This document shows, in pieces, positions 38,016-46,318 of a DNA stretch of 64,000 bases. The position numbers and the translations under genes are program-made. The notes beneath the pieces are model-generated. The model had not been told where the DNA came from and did not search any database. It saw nothing but the letters and a program-made list of their open reading frames with translations. The DNA is from Draconibacterium aestuarii (GTDB lineage Bacteria; Bacteroidota; Bacteroidia; Bacteroidales; Prolixibacteraceae), in contig JAPOHD010000029.1 of the NCBI GenBank assembly GCA_026671195.1, positions 26,342 through 90,341 on the forward strand, in the 5' to 3' direction. The stretch's first letter is position 1. Each line of letters starts with the position of its first letter.

Positions 38016-38249
38016 CCTTTAAGTTAATTAAAGCCACAAGTATACGCACGTGTAATTATCACTAACTTAACAGGATAGACAATAACCCCTTAACAACTAC
38101 TTATTTTAATCTTATTTTTTTACCTAACTATTTGAATAAAAAGTACTTTCATTCCAATAAAAATTCTTAAAAAAAGTTTATATTAATTTCATATTTGATA
38201 TATTTGAAAACAAAATAATATTCAATTAAGGTGATATCTGAAATTAATT

Positions 38250-40775
38250 TTGAAACGACGAGTGTATAAAAAGATAACATATAGTATTCCGCTGATTGGA
38301 TTGTTCCTCATCATCGCGCAAGTTGCAATACAAGCTTCCGATTTTTCAGACAATACATTTATTATTGCCAAAGTAAATTCGAACGAATACAACAGCGAGC
38401 GTCTTTGGAATTTTATAAAGGACAACAACTGGACAGGTCTTGAACTTGACATTGACAGTTTTGCCAACGATGCCGTTTTGAGAAATAGCTCATATACATT
38501 CTCTTCGGTTCTTGAAAAAATCGAGCTTGTAGCAAAAGATGATGATTCCCGAATCATTCCTGTATTTATAAATTATTCCGGCAATATTCATCTGCTCGAT
38601 TCAATTATTAACAGTTCAACCATCTCCTCTCAAATTTTTTATTTACCCCAGGGAGAAACCTGGCCATCAATTGAATATCTGGTTCAGGCGAATAGAAGGA
38701 TAATCTTTTTTGCACAAGGTGAAATCACCGAAGAAAGCCGAATTCTCCACCATTTAAATGAATATGCTCTTCAGATAAGTGCAAGTCAGCTAACACCAAC
38801 ATCAACTATCCTGAGTAAGGAATCAAATATTAACCGTGAGCTTTTTAAAATCAATAATTTTCATCGTCTCCCAACAGGAATCGATCCCAATAAATTAAAC
38901 TCCAGCTTGTATCCCGATTACATCAATTATTTATTGGATACCTGGACAAAATTTGGGAAAAAACCCAATTTTATTTATGTTGAAAACAGTATATACAAAT
39001 TCGATTTTATCGTAAGTCACCTAAACTCATTCCCTGCAATTAAAGGATTAGTAAGAACTTCTGCAAAAAACCTTGAACGTGTTTACTGGAAAAATCCGGA
39101 AGTTCTAATCTCTGGAGGTAAGTTCAGTTTCCCAATACGTGGCGGTGAAGAAGTAATCCTATCGCCGTTTGCTCCCGGTTATAGTATGACTCCATCGCAG
39201 TTAATTATCACCAACGAAATGGTAATGGCCGATAACTATTCAATTCTGGCCAGTCCACTAAAGTTAGGAGAAGGGATTAAGGCCAGTTTTCGATTCAATG
39301 GAGAATTAAAAGATGCCGTAAATCCGGAAAGGATTTTTGAAGGACAGGGTTTTTCATTTATACAGGACATCGACAGAGGAAATGTTTTACGGCTTCCAGA
39401 AAATGCAAGTATAAGTATTGGAAATCCGATTAGATACGGACTTCCAAACAGCAGTTTTACGGTAAGCTGTTTTGTAAAATTTACCGATATCCTCGAATTT
39501 GGAGACAATGCAATTTTGGGAAATGCTGAAACAGGTTACCGACGTGGAATGCACCTTGTTCTGCGATCAGGTCATCCATATTTCGGATTATATGCTAACG
39601 ATTTTATGTCGGATGCTACCTTGGAGAACAACGTTTGGTATCATTTAGTCTGGCGCTATATTATTGAAACAGGAGAACAGTCCATTTTTGTAAATGGCAA
39701 ATTTGTAGGTGGTTCCGACGGGCACCCTCCATATTCCGGAACCAGCGACCTGCACATTGGAAGTGCTCTTTCTGCCGGAGCCAGTCTTCGCGGCTATATT
39801 GACAACCTGCACATTTGGAATCGGCCACTTGGAAATGAAGATATTACGCGGCTTTCATCAGATGAAGAAATTCAACTTGAAATACACGAAAAACCAAAAC
39901 AATTATTTTCAGTTGATGCCAAAACAATTGCAATGGTCGCAGGAGGACTATTGATTCTTGTGATACTATTATGGTTTATTTTTCGCAAAATTATTTTAAA
40001 AAAAGAAGGATTCCCCAGGGAAAATATTGCCGTTCCTGAGAAAAACAGGATACAGCTTTTTGGTGAGTTTAAAGCTATAAATGCCGACAGTGTTGATGTG
40101 TCGGAACTATTTACTCCCAAAATAAAAGAGTTACTCATATTTGTAATTATCGAAACATTAAGAAATGAAATTGGCGCACCAATTCCCGATGTTAATGAAA
40201 CTCTCTGGTATGGTATCGAAGCTAAAAAGGTAGCCAACAACCGGGCAGTTACCCTTAATAAACTTCGAAAAATTCTGGTTCAATTTGATAAAATAGAAAT
40301 CATCTCCGGAAATGGCTATTTACAATTAAAATTCTCTGAATCGTTCTTTTGCGATTATATAGAGACCTACAGATTATGTCAGAATCCGAAAGGGATGACA
40401 CATCTGCAACTTGAAAGATTTTTTCACCTTGTAAAAGGAGGTCGTTTACTAAAAGGAGTTTTTTGGAACTGGCTGGACGAAATACGAGGCATCATGGGGA
40501 ACCAGGTAATTGACAACCTATTAATGCTGGCTTCAGATTATAAAAAGGAGAGCCGACTAAAAGAAGTTGAAAAAGTGGCTCAACGAATTTTGGATTATGA
40601 CGACCTGAATGAAGAAGCCATTTATCTTCAGATATGGGCACTCCAGAAAGCCCAAAATTCGCATTTGGCGAAATTCAATTTTAAGTCTTTTTGCTCGAAA
40701 TACGCGAAAAACATTGGAGAACCCTACACCATGAATTTTCAGGAATTTACACGGTTTTACGCTGAGAAACTGTAG
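38250..40775 (+). CDS. Transmembrane regulator: PLC-like/LamG sensor, TM helix, winged-helix/BTAD output
   Basis: 841 residues. A signal-like N-terminus (11-30) leads to an extracytoplasmic part: residues 35-330 recall phosphatidylinositol-phospholipase-C-like barrels (TGLELDI; then WPSIEYLVQANRRIIFFAQ at 138-156), but the position of the first catalytic His reads VNSNEYN. A LamG/concanavalin-like domain spans about 345-535 (ISIGN, NVWYHLVWRY, GYIDNLHIWNRPL). One TM helix is at 557-577. The cytoplasmic part has an OmpR/SARP-like winged helix (about 600-700) and a helical BTAD-like domain (about 715-841). The start is TTG; no ATG occurs near the N-terminus, and GTG at 38262 is an alternative. 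It faces the cytochrome-FGE-like operon across 234 bases, which suggests it regulates that operon. Confidence 0.7.
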   Translation: MKRRVYKKITYSIPLIGLFLIIAQVAIQASDFSDNTFIIAKVNSNEYNSERLWNFIKDNNWTGLELDIDSFANDAVLRNSSYTFSSVLEKIELVAKDDDSRIIPVFINYSGNIHLLDSIINSSTISSQIFYLPQGETWPSIEYLVQANRRIIFFAQGEITEESRILHHLNEYALQISASQLTPTSTILSKESNINRELFKINNFHRLPTGIDPNKLNSSLYPDYINYLLDTWTKFGKKPNFIYVENSIYKFDFIVSHLNSFPAIKGLVRTSAKNLERVYWKNPEVLISGGKFSFPIRGGEEVILSPFAPGYSMTPSQLIITNEMVMADNYSILASPLKLGEGIKASFRFNGELKDAVNPERIFEGQGFSFIQDIDRGNVLRLPENASISIGNPIRYGLPNSSFTVSCFVKFTDILEFGDNAILGNAETGYRRGMHLVLRSGHPYFGLYANDFMSDATLENNVWYHLVWRYIIETGEQSIFVNGKFVGGSDGHPPYSGTSDLHIGSALSAGASLRGYIDNLHIWNRPLGNEDITRLSSDEEIQLEIHEKPKQLFSVDAKTIAMVAGGLLILVILLWFIFRKIILKKEGFPRENIAVPEKNRIQLFGEFKAINADSVDVSELFTPKIKELLIFVIIETLRNEIGAPIPDVNETLWYGIEAKKVANNRAVTLNKLRKILVQFDKIEIISGNGYLQLKFSESFFCDYIETYRLCQNPKGMTHLQLERFFHLVKGGRLLKGVFWNWLDEIRGIMGNQVIDNLLMLASDYKKESRLKEVEKVAQRILDYDDLNEEAIYLQIWALQKAQNSHLAKFNFKSFCSKYAKNIGEPYTMNFQEFTRFYAEKL

Positions 40776-40814
40776 GGGCACAGAGAGTTTCAACTCACTG
40801 TACCCTGATCTAAA

Positions 40815-42191
40815 TTATACGTGTTCCAACTCCACGGAAAAGTGTCGCATTATAGGTGCTTCGCTTTTAATTTTATAGCCGCGAACAATCTTCTCTCTTC
40901 TGTCAAAAATATTTTTTAAAGCCACTGCGACCACATCCATGTGATTATTTGTATATGTACGACGAGGAATAGCCAATCGTAACATCTCTAACTTCGGATA
41001 GCGGTTTTCTTTGGTTTCCGGATCGCGGTCGGCCAGCAAGGTTCCCACTTCCACACCACGCACACCAGCCTCTAAATACAGCTCAATGGCCAGAGTTTGC
41101 GCAATATATTCCTCTTTGGGCACATGACTTAAAAAATGTTTTGCATCGATAAAAACGGCGTGTCCTCCAATGGGTTTCTGAACCGGTATTCCCCACTCAA
41201 TTAATCTATTGCCCAAATAAGCCACTTGCTGAATCCGGTTTTTCAGGTAATGTTCGTTAGTAACCTCATCCAGCCCCACCGATAGGGCATTCATGTCGCG
41301 ACCGGCCATTCCTCCGTAGGTATTAAATCCTTCGTACATAATATTAAAAACCGAAGCCTGTTTATAAAGCTCTTCGGTTTTCATGGCCATAAAACCGCCA
41401 ATATTAACGATGCCATCCTTTTTACTGCTCATGGTCATTGCATCGGCAAACGAAAACATTTCAGCAACAATATCTTTTATCGAACTGTTTCTGTAATCGT
41501 CTTCCCGCTCCTTAATAAACCAGGCATTTTCTGCAAAGCGTGCTGAATCAAATACGACTTTCACACCATATTTTTGCGACAAGGCAGTAACATCTCGAAG
41601 ATTTTGCATCGATACTGGCTGCCCTCCCGAGGTATTGCAGGTAAGCGTTACAATCACCATCGGAATTTGCTCCCGATTGTATGACGAGTATACACTTTCC
41701 AGCTTTACCAAATCGATATTTCCTTTGAACGGATGCAAGGATTCCGTATCAAAAGCCTCATCAACAGTACAATCAATTGCTTTCGCTTTTCTGAATTCAA
41801 TGTGACCTTTTGTGGTATCAAAATGACTATTTCCGGGAACTACATTTCCCTCTTTTACCAATACTGAAAAAAGTACGTTTTCGGCTGCACGTCCCTGGTG
41901 GGTAGGTAAAAAATACTCAAACCCAAAAATGTTTCTAATGGCATTCTTAAGATTGTAATACGACGACGAACCGGCATAACTTTCATCACCGGTCATTAAA
42001 GCGGCCCACTGTTTATCGCTCATGGCACCGGTGCCGCTATCGGTTAACAGATCAATATACACCTGCTCGCTTTTGAGGTTAAATAAGTTATAATTGGCTT
42101 CTTTAATCCATTCTTCGCGTTGTTCACGCGTACTTCGATAAATGGGTTCAACCATTTTAATTTTATACGATTCTGCAAATGGTAATTCCAT
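40815..42191 (-). CDS. tnaA: Tryptophanase
   Basis: PLP-dependent beta-eliminating lyase (458 residues) that converts tryptophan to indole, pyruvate and ammonia. It shares IDLLTDSGTGAMSDKQWAAL, FLPTHQGRAAENVL and the PLP-lysine segment MSSKKDGIVNIGG with both tryptophanases and tyrosine phenol-lyases. Two sites favour tryptophanase: the active-site loop reads RGVEVG, with Val where tyrosine phenol-lyase has the phenol-binding Arg, and the cofactor segment is DSARFAEN rather than DATRCVEN. No TnaC-like leader or tryptophan permease was seen nearby. It is monocistronic, convergent with the LamG regulator. Confidence 0.88.
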   Translation of the reverse strand: MELPFAESYKIKMVEPIYRSTREQREEWIKEANYNLFNLKSEQVYIDLLTDSGTGAMSDKQWAALMTGDESYAGSSSYYNLKNAIRNIFGFEYFLPTHQGRAAENVLFSVLVKEGNVVPGNSHFDTTKGHIEFRKAKAIDCTVDEAFDTESLHPFKGNIDLVKLESVYSSYNREQIPMVIVTLTCNTSGGQPVSMQNLRDVTALSQKYGVKVVFDSARFAENAWFIKEREDDYRNSSIKDIVAEMFSFADAMTMSSKKDGIVNIGGFMAMKTEELYKQASVFNIMYEGFNTYGGMAGRDMNALSVGLDEVTNEHYLKNRIQQVAYLGNRLIEWGIPVQKPIGGHAVFIDAKHFLSHVPKEEYIAQTLAIELYLEAGVRGVEVGTLLADRDPETKENRYPKLEMLRLAIPRRTYTNNHMDVVAVALKNIFDRREKIVRGYKIKSEAPIMRHFSVELEHV

Positions 42192-42534
42192 AATGCTATT
42201 TTTTTAATTGAAAGAACAGCAGACTTGTTTGCACCAGACCACATCCTTCAAAAATTGATTAAATAAAAATTGAGTTTGCCGAAACGAATCTTCCGGCCAG
42301 AAAGAATTACACAAATGAATAAGCGTCCCGATTTTTGATATTCAGGAAACTTCTATTGTGGAGGTAAATTGCCATAAAAAACTTAATCATAACGATTCTC
42401 TTTTAAAGACGCTGTAAAGTTAATTAGCTTATGATTAACTATTGCTTGACAAATGTCAGTTTTATTCATTTTTATATTTTGCAAACAGAAATGCCTTACC
42501 TTTGTTCAGGAAACAAACGGTAAAGAAATTTAAA
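42192..42534. other. 343-base divergent intergenic region, tnaA and HAD gene
   Basis: Holds the control regions of two divergent genes. A full -7 box for the HAD gene is at 42497-42504. A perfect 12-base palindrome TGACAAATGTCA lies at 42448-42459, about 40 bases upstream of it, and could be an operator. No recognisable -7 box was seen for tnaA, and no small gene. Confidence 0.5.
42497..42504 (+). promoter_or_regulatory. -7 promoter element of the HAD phosphomutase gene
   Basis: TACCTTTG is a full consensus match, 30 bases ahead of the start at 42535. It lies inside the longer open frame that begins at 42442, so that frame's first ATG is unlikely to be used. A TTTG occurs at 42478-42481, a little close for a -33 box. 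Confidence 0.6.
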
Positions 42535-43302
42535 ATGGGAAATCTGGCATTTGAAGCGGTAATTTTTGACATGGATGGTGTAATAACCAAAACAGCAATT
42601 ACACACGCAGCTGCATGGAAAAAGATGTTTGATGAGTTTTTACAGAAAAGAGCTAAAGAGCAAGGCGAAGAATTCGTTGAATTTACGCAGGCTGATTACC
42701 TGGCTTATGTAGATGGAAAACCAAGATACAAAGGTGTCGCTTCATTTTTAGAATCGCGTAATATCTCTATAAAGTTTGGTGAAACTTCTGACGAACCAGG
42801 GAAAGAAACCGTGTGCGGACTGGGAAATCGTAAGAATGAAGCTTTTAATGAAGTAATTGCCCGCGATGGCGTTGAAGTTTATGAATCGACTGCAAAAATG
42901 TTGGAAGACCTGACTGCTGCAGGCATAAAACTGGGTGTGGCTTCGTCGAGTAAAAACTGCGCACCGGTTCTGGAAGCCGTTAATCTGCTAAAAACTTTTG
43001 GTGCCCGTGTTGATGGTGTTGTGTCGGCAGAATTGGGTTTGAGCGGAAAACCTGAGCCTGATATTTTTACAACTGCCTGCGAAATGCTGGGATCAACACC
43101 TTCAAAATCGATTGTTGTAGAAGATGCCGTTTCGGGTGTTCAGGCCGGAGCAAAAGGCAATTTCGCACTAACTTTGGGTATTGCACGCGAGGATAACGAA
43201 AAAGAACTTGCCGAAAACGGGGCTGATTTTGTGGTTACCGATCTTGAAAAAGTTGGCGGAATTAAGGGATTAAATGAGCTGTTTATAAAGTTCAGCCAAT
43301 AA
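42535..43302 (+). CDS. HAD-family beta-phosphoglucomutase-like hydrolase
   Basis: 255-residue HAD phosphatase/phosphomutase with catalytic FDMDGVITKT (nucleophile and acid/base Asp near residues 12 and 14), GVASSSKNC (motif II), the Lys-containing SGKPEPDIF (motif III) and VVEDAVSGVQAG (motif IV). The cap carries WKKMFDEFLQ and YLAYVDGKPRYKGVASFLESRNI, features of beta-phosphoglucomutases paired with GH65 disaccharide phosphorylases. No GH65 gene is adjacent, so mutase against simple phosphatase activity is not decided. Its 3' end overlaps the convergent folK gene by 11 bases. Confidence 0.82.
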   Translation: MGNLAFEAVIFDMDGVITKTAITHAAAWKKMFDEFLQKRAKEQGEEFVEFTQADYLAYVDGKPRYKGVASFLESRNISIKFGETSDEPGKETVCGLGNRKNEAFNEVIARDGVEVYESTAKMLEDLTAAGIKLGVASSSKNCAPVLEAVNLLKTFGARVDGVVSAELGLSGKPEPDIFTTACEMLGSTPSKSIVVEDAVSGVQAGAKGNFALTLGIAREDNEKELAENGADFVVTDLEKVGGIKGLNELFIKFSQ

Positions 43303-43663
43303 GCTCCTTCACACTTTTTTGAAGAAAATCGCGGGAGTAATAGTCTTCATCAACAATTTCATCGTTCCAAACAACAATATCAAGATCAATGCAACGAGGC
43401 CCGAATTTGGGGACACTTCTGTCGCGCCCCATCTGATCTTCAATGATTTTTAATATTTGTTTCAGATCCTGCTTTCGCAATCCTGTTTGCACTTTTACTG
43501 CACCGTTTGTAAAATCAGATTGGTCTTTAATTCCAATTGGTTTGGTCTTTACCAATGATGATACTTTTATGACATCAACTTTGGACTTTAAGATTGCGAG
43601 CATTATTTCAATGTTCTTTTCCGCTTCGATGTTCGAGCCAATGCCAATAATTGCCTGATTCAT
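43292..43663 (-). CDS. folK: 6-Hydroxymethyl-7,8-dihydropterin pyrophosphokinase
   Basis: Transfers pyrophosphate from ATP to hydroxymethyl-dihydropterin in folate synthesis. It is short (123 residues) compared with the usual 150-160. It begins AIIGIGSNIEAEKNI, the normal GlGSN.g start, and includes VSSLVKTKPIG, DFTNGAVKVQTGL, the IIEDQMGRDRSVPKFGPRCIDLDIV signature and a truncated tail (DFLQKSVKELIG). The catalytic PR.IDLDI motif is intact, so the enzyme is probably active. Its start overlaps the folB stop region (ATGA-type overlap at 43660-43663). Confidence 0.85.
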   Translation of the reverse strand: MNQAIIGIGSNIEAEKNIEIMLAILKSKVDVIKVSSLVKTKPIGIKDQSDFTNGAVKVQTGLRKQDLKQILKIIEDQMGRDRSVPKFGPRCIDLDIVVWNDEIVDEDYYSRDFLQKSVKELIG

Positions 43664-44013
43664 CTGGAAGCCTCCATCTCCAGCGAAACCGACTCGGCAA
43701 AACGCAGGGCATGTGGTTTATCCACTTCTACCCTCGCCCAACTAATCCGCTCATCTTCCATAATGATATCGAGGATATTTTTGGTGAGTGCCTCCAACAA
43801 TTTAAACCGGCCTTCCTGTACAAAAGTAATTACCTTTTTGGTGATGGTTTTATAGTCTAAAATATCAAGCGGCTCATCCACCTCAAGTGCCGAATGTGGG
43901 ATTTCGGTTTCCAGCTCCAGATTTATAATCACATCCTGCTTGTTTATCAACTCATCAGGATTAAAACCAATGTAGGTTCTGATTAATAGATTTTTTACGC
44001 GTATTCGTGCCAT
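43660..44013 (-). CDS. folB: Dihydroneopterin aldolase
   Basis: Cleaves dihydroneopterin to 6-hydroxymethyl-dihydropterin and glycolaldehyde. The 117-residue protein shows RIRVKNLLIRTYIGFNPDE (family start), the KQDVIINLELE strand, LDYKTITKKV, the LLEALTKNI segment with the conserved catalytic-region Glu, and VEVDKPHALRFAESVSLEM at the end. It overlaps folK by 4 bases and follows the SDR gene by 3 bases, forming an SDR-folB-folK operon. Confidence 0.9.
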   Translation of the reverse strand: MARIRVKNLLIRTYIGFNPDELINKQDVIINLELETEIPHSALEVDEPLDILDYKTITKKVITFVQEGRFKLLEALTKNILDIIMEDERISWARVEVDKPHALRFAESVSLEMEASR

Positions 44014-44016
44014 AGT

Positions 44017-44745
44017 TTATCGGTTTATTCCTAAGTTTTCGCCACCGTCAGCAAATAAAAGCTGGCCAGTTAAATAATTATTTTCCAAAATATAATCAAT
44101 ACTTTTTAATATTGGGTCTAGTCCGCCCGGTCGTTTCATCGGAATATTTTTTGCCAGATTCTCCAGGTAGGTTTCATCCTCGTCTTCAGGAGGCAAGGTA
44201 ACACCGGGAGCGATCGCATTCACCCTTACATCAGGAGCAAATTCCAAAGCAGCCATTTGTGTTACATCCCAAAGGCCTTTTTTTGAAAGCGAATATGCTG
44301 CAAAGTTAGACTTGTTTTCCGTTACACGTGTATCAACAAAATTAATGATGTTGCCATTGATGCAATAGTTGGCAAAATCGCGCATCAAAAAAAAGGGAGC
44401 TTTTAGATTTACATTTATCTGACTATCGAACAGCTCGGTTGATGTTTCCTGCAAATATCCCTTGTCAAAAACCGAAGCGTTATTAACCAGCAAATTAAAC
44501 TTACCAAAAGCTGAAACGCTATTCGGAATTAGGCTAACCACTTCATTAATTTGTGATAAATCTGCCTGAATGGCTTCAAAACGTTGCCCAGGATACTTTT
44601 TTGAAAGTTCTGAGACAAATGCTTCAGCAGCTTTCCCCGAGGTGTTATAATGAATAAAAACATGCCATCCGGCAGCTGCCAGATGCTTTGCAATCTCTTT
44701 TCCTATTCGTTTTGATGCACCCGTTATAAGAGCGGTTTGTTCCAT
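44017..44745 (-). CDS. SDR oxidoreductase, FolM/pteridine-reductase-like
   Basis: 242-residue short-chain dehydrogenase. The nucleotide loop reads TGASKRIG (residues 8-15), with the Arg that marks NADPH-using pteridine reductases (PTR1/FolM, TGxxxRxG) in place of the usual TGxxxGxG. It also carries NLLVNNAS, FVDTRVTENKSNFAAYSLSKKG (Tyr and Lys of YxxxK) and VRVNAIAPGVTLPPED, which resembles PTR1 proteins. Being first in an operon with folB and folK supports a dihydropterin or dihydrofolate substrate. Activity is inferred, not shown. Confidence 0.8.
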   Translation of the reverse strand: MEQTALITGASKRIGKEIAKHLAAAGWHVFIHYNTSGKAAEAFVSELSKKYPGQRFEAIQADLSQINEVVSLIPNSVSAFGKFNLLVNNASVFDKGYLQETSTELFDSQINVNLKAPFFLMRDFANYCINGNIINFVDTRVTENKSNFAAYSLSKKGLWDVTQMAALEFAPDVRVNAIAPGVTLPPEDEDETYLENLAKNIPMKRPGGLDPILKSIDYILENNYLTGQLLFADGGENLGINR

Positions 44746-44819
44746 TCTGAAAAGTTAGCCAATATTTAGATAAACAAGCATACTTTTCGAAAGTTCAAGA
44801 ATTTATTCTTCTATGTTAT

Positions 44820-46064
44820 CTAAAAAAGCACATCTAATCTTGGATTTACAACATTATTGTAAATTGAACCAAAGCGATATGTTATTCCAATACTGGTTTG
44901 GTACGAATAGGTAGTTGACAATTCCTTCCGGCTTAACAAGATATCTTCAACCGATGCATCTCCCTTTCGCAAAGAAATCTGGTCGTGAATAAAAGCATAC
45001 CCGCCTTGCATATTAAAGGTTAATCCTTTTGCTATTTTAACATTTACATATGCTCCTAACGAAAACCGATTTAGTGCAAAATCCTGTAAATAATTACTCC
45101 AACCGGCTGAACAATTGATTGTTCCCCAATTTTGAAAATTAGTATATGAAGCATTTAATTTATGCGACCATAACGATTCTTTTGTCTTTAAAAATACTGT
45201 TGTATCGGCATAGTTGTTAAAGCCATAGTTTAAAATATAGTAGAAACGGAAAATTCGTTGGGTAGATTCTGAGTAAGGATAGACATCGTATTCAATGGCG
45301 GGTCCGGCCACAAATCCCAAATCGTAGTTCGAATAAATCGACTTAAACACATCGGATGAAACTCCAACTGCCCAGTGTTCTCCAATACTTTTTACGACAT
45401 CACCATAAACCCTGCTATCTTCTCTTTTGTCGGTAGCTACTATATCTGCATAATCGTAATCGGTAGTAGAAGTATTGTAGTAGATCCCCGTATTTAGTCG
45501 CCACACTTGGGTTGTTCGGGCAGCACTAAACGTACTTTGAATGGCCCTGCCATTAGCTGCCTGTTGCCCTTGTAAGGTTCCGCTTAAACGAGTGGTAAAT
45601 ATCCAGTTGTTCCATTTATCAGTTGAAATTTCTTCGGCAATGGGCTCGGTAAACTGGATATCAATAAAATCTGCCAGCGGAGAGTTTATCATGTATTTCA
45701 TCATACCCATTTTTAAAGTGCGAACACCTTTTTGCCTGGCCTCTTCATCCGTTTCGTCGGGATAGGTATTAAATTTCACGGTATCTTTTGCCCCGTCAAA
45801 ACGATTCCGTCCATCAACAAAAAAAGTATATTCTCCTCCTCCCGATCCTGTAGATTGATAAGTACCAAGCACTACTAAATCGGCATCCTGAATATCTCTC
45901 ACATAATTTATAAAAGGAACTTCCTTTTTCATATAACTATCTGCATCCATGTACACATTAATTGCATCTTTCCGATAGGGTTTCTTTTTTGGTTTCGGAT
46001 TCTCTTCGGCAGAAAGATTTATGGCAAAAAGAACAAGAATAAAAATTGCAGATAACTGTTTCAT
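44820..46064 (-). CDS. Outer-membrane beta-barrel protein of unknown function
   Basis: About 414 residues with a signal peptide (MKQLSAIFILVLFAINLSAEE). The N-terminal half contains a soluble-looking segment INVYMDADSYMKKEVPFI followed by DADLVVLGTYQ, a region that reads like a curli-assembly CsgG-type nucleotide/ring domain but is not certain. The rest is a series of alternating amphipathic strands (YYILNYGFNNY, SLGAYVNVKIAKGLTFNMQGGYAFI, YSYQTSIGITYRFGSIYN) typical of a porin-like barrel. ATG codons at 46070 and 46064 are both possible starts. It has its own -7 box. Confidence 0.6.
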   Translation of the reverse strand: MKQLSAIFILVLFAINLSAEENPKPKKKPYRKDAINVYMDADSYMKKEVPFINYVRDIQDADLVVLGTYQSTGSGGGEYTFFVDGRNRFDGAKDTVKFNTYPDETDEEARQKGVRTLKMGMMKYMINSPLADFIDIQFTEPIAEEISTDKWNNWIFTTRLSGTLQGQQAANGRAIQSTFSAARTTQVWRLNTGIYYNTSTTDYDYADIVATDKREDSRVYGDVVKSIGEHWAVGVSSDVFKSIYSNYDLGFVAGPAIEYDVYPYSESTQRIFRFYYILNYGFNNYADTTVFLKTKESLWSHKLNASYTNFQNWGTINCSAGWSNYLQDFALNRFSLGAYVNVKIAKGLTFNMQGGYAFIHDQISLRKGDASVEDILLSRKELSTTYSYQTSIGITYRFGSIYNNVVNPRLDVLF

Positions 46065-46098
46065 ATACATAATTGATTTAGTTTAAAAAGACCGTGCA

Positions 46099-46106
46099 CA
46101 AAATTA
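46099..46106 (-). promoter_or_regulatory. -7 promoter element of the outer-membrane protein gene
   Basis: TAATTTTG on the minus strand matches TAnnTTTG, about 34 bases ahead of the start. The nearest upstream TTTG is farther away than usual. Confidence 0.4.
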
Positions 46107-46264
46107 TATTTTGAGCCTTTTGTTGTTTTATCACAAATGTTGTAAGCAAATACGGGAGTTCCAAATTAATGGGCCACGTCGACATATTGTGGGGCAAACC
46201 GCTTTAAGGAGTGGTAAAAGATCTAATTTCGGGGATAAAATAACTGCACTAAATCTATAAAAAC

Positions 46265-46300
46265 AATAAAGGCCCGTAATCTGCGAGCCTTTATTATATA
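46265..46300 (-). terminator. Terminator of the cysS-ribE operon
   Basis: A 12-bp stem with one mismatch (46265-46276 with 46284-46295) lies just beyond the ribE stop. The minus-strand read-through shows a T-rich tail (TTGTTTTTATAG). Confidence 0.75.
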
Positions 46301-46318
46301 TTCAATTGATAATGTTTT

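Noticed and set aside
40776-40814. Terminator between the LamG regulator and tnaA
   Set aside because: The inverted repeat is interrupted by several internal mismatches and no T run follows.
40815-42191. Tyrosine phenol-lyase
   Set aside because: The phenol-binding Arg is Val and the cofactor segment matches tryptophanases.
42442-42534. N-terminal extension of the HAD phosphomutase
   Set aside because: A consensus -7 box lies inside it, and the extension lacks family similarity.
44820-46064. CsgG/curli-type secretion protein
   Set aside because: A short N-terminal segment is suggestive, but the protein ends in a porin-like barrel and no curli genes are nearby, so it is left as an unassigned outer-membrane protein.
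46265-46300. FMN riboswitch near ribE
   Set aside because: The structure is a simple hairpin downstream of ribE, not an upstream leader, and it works as a terminator.
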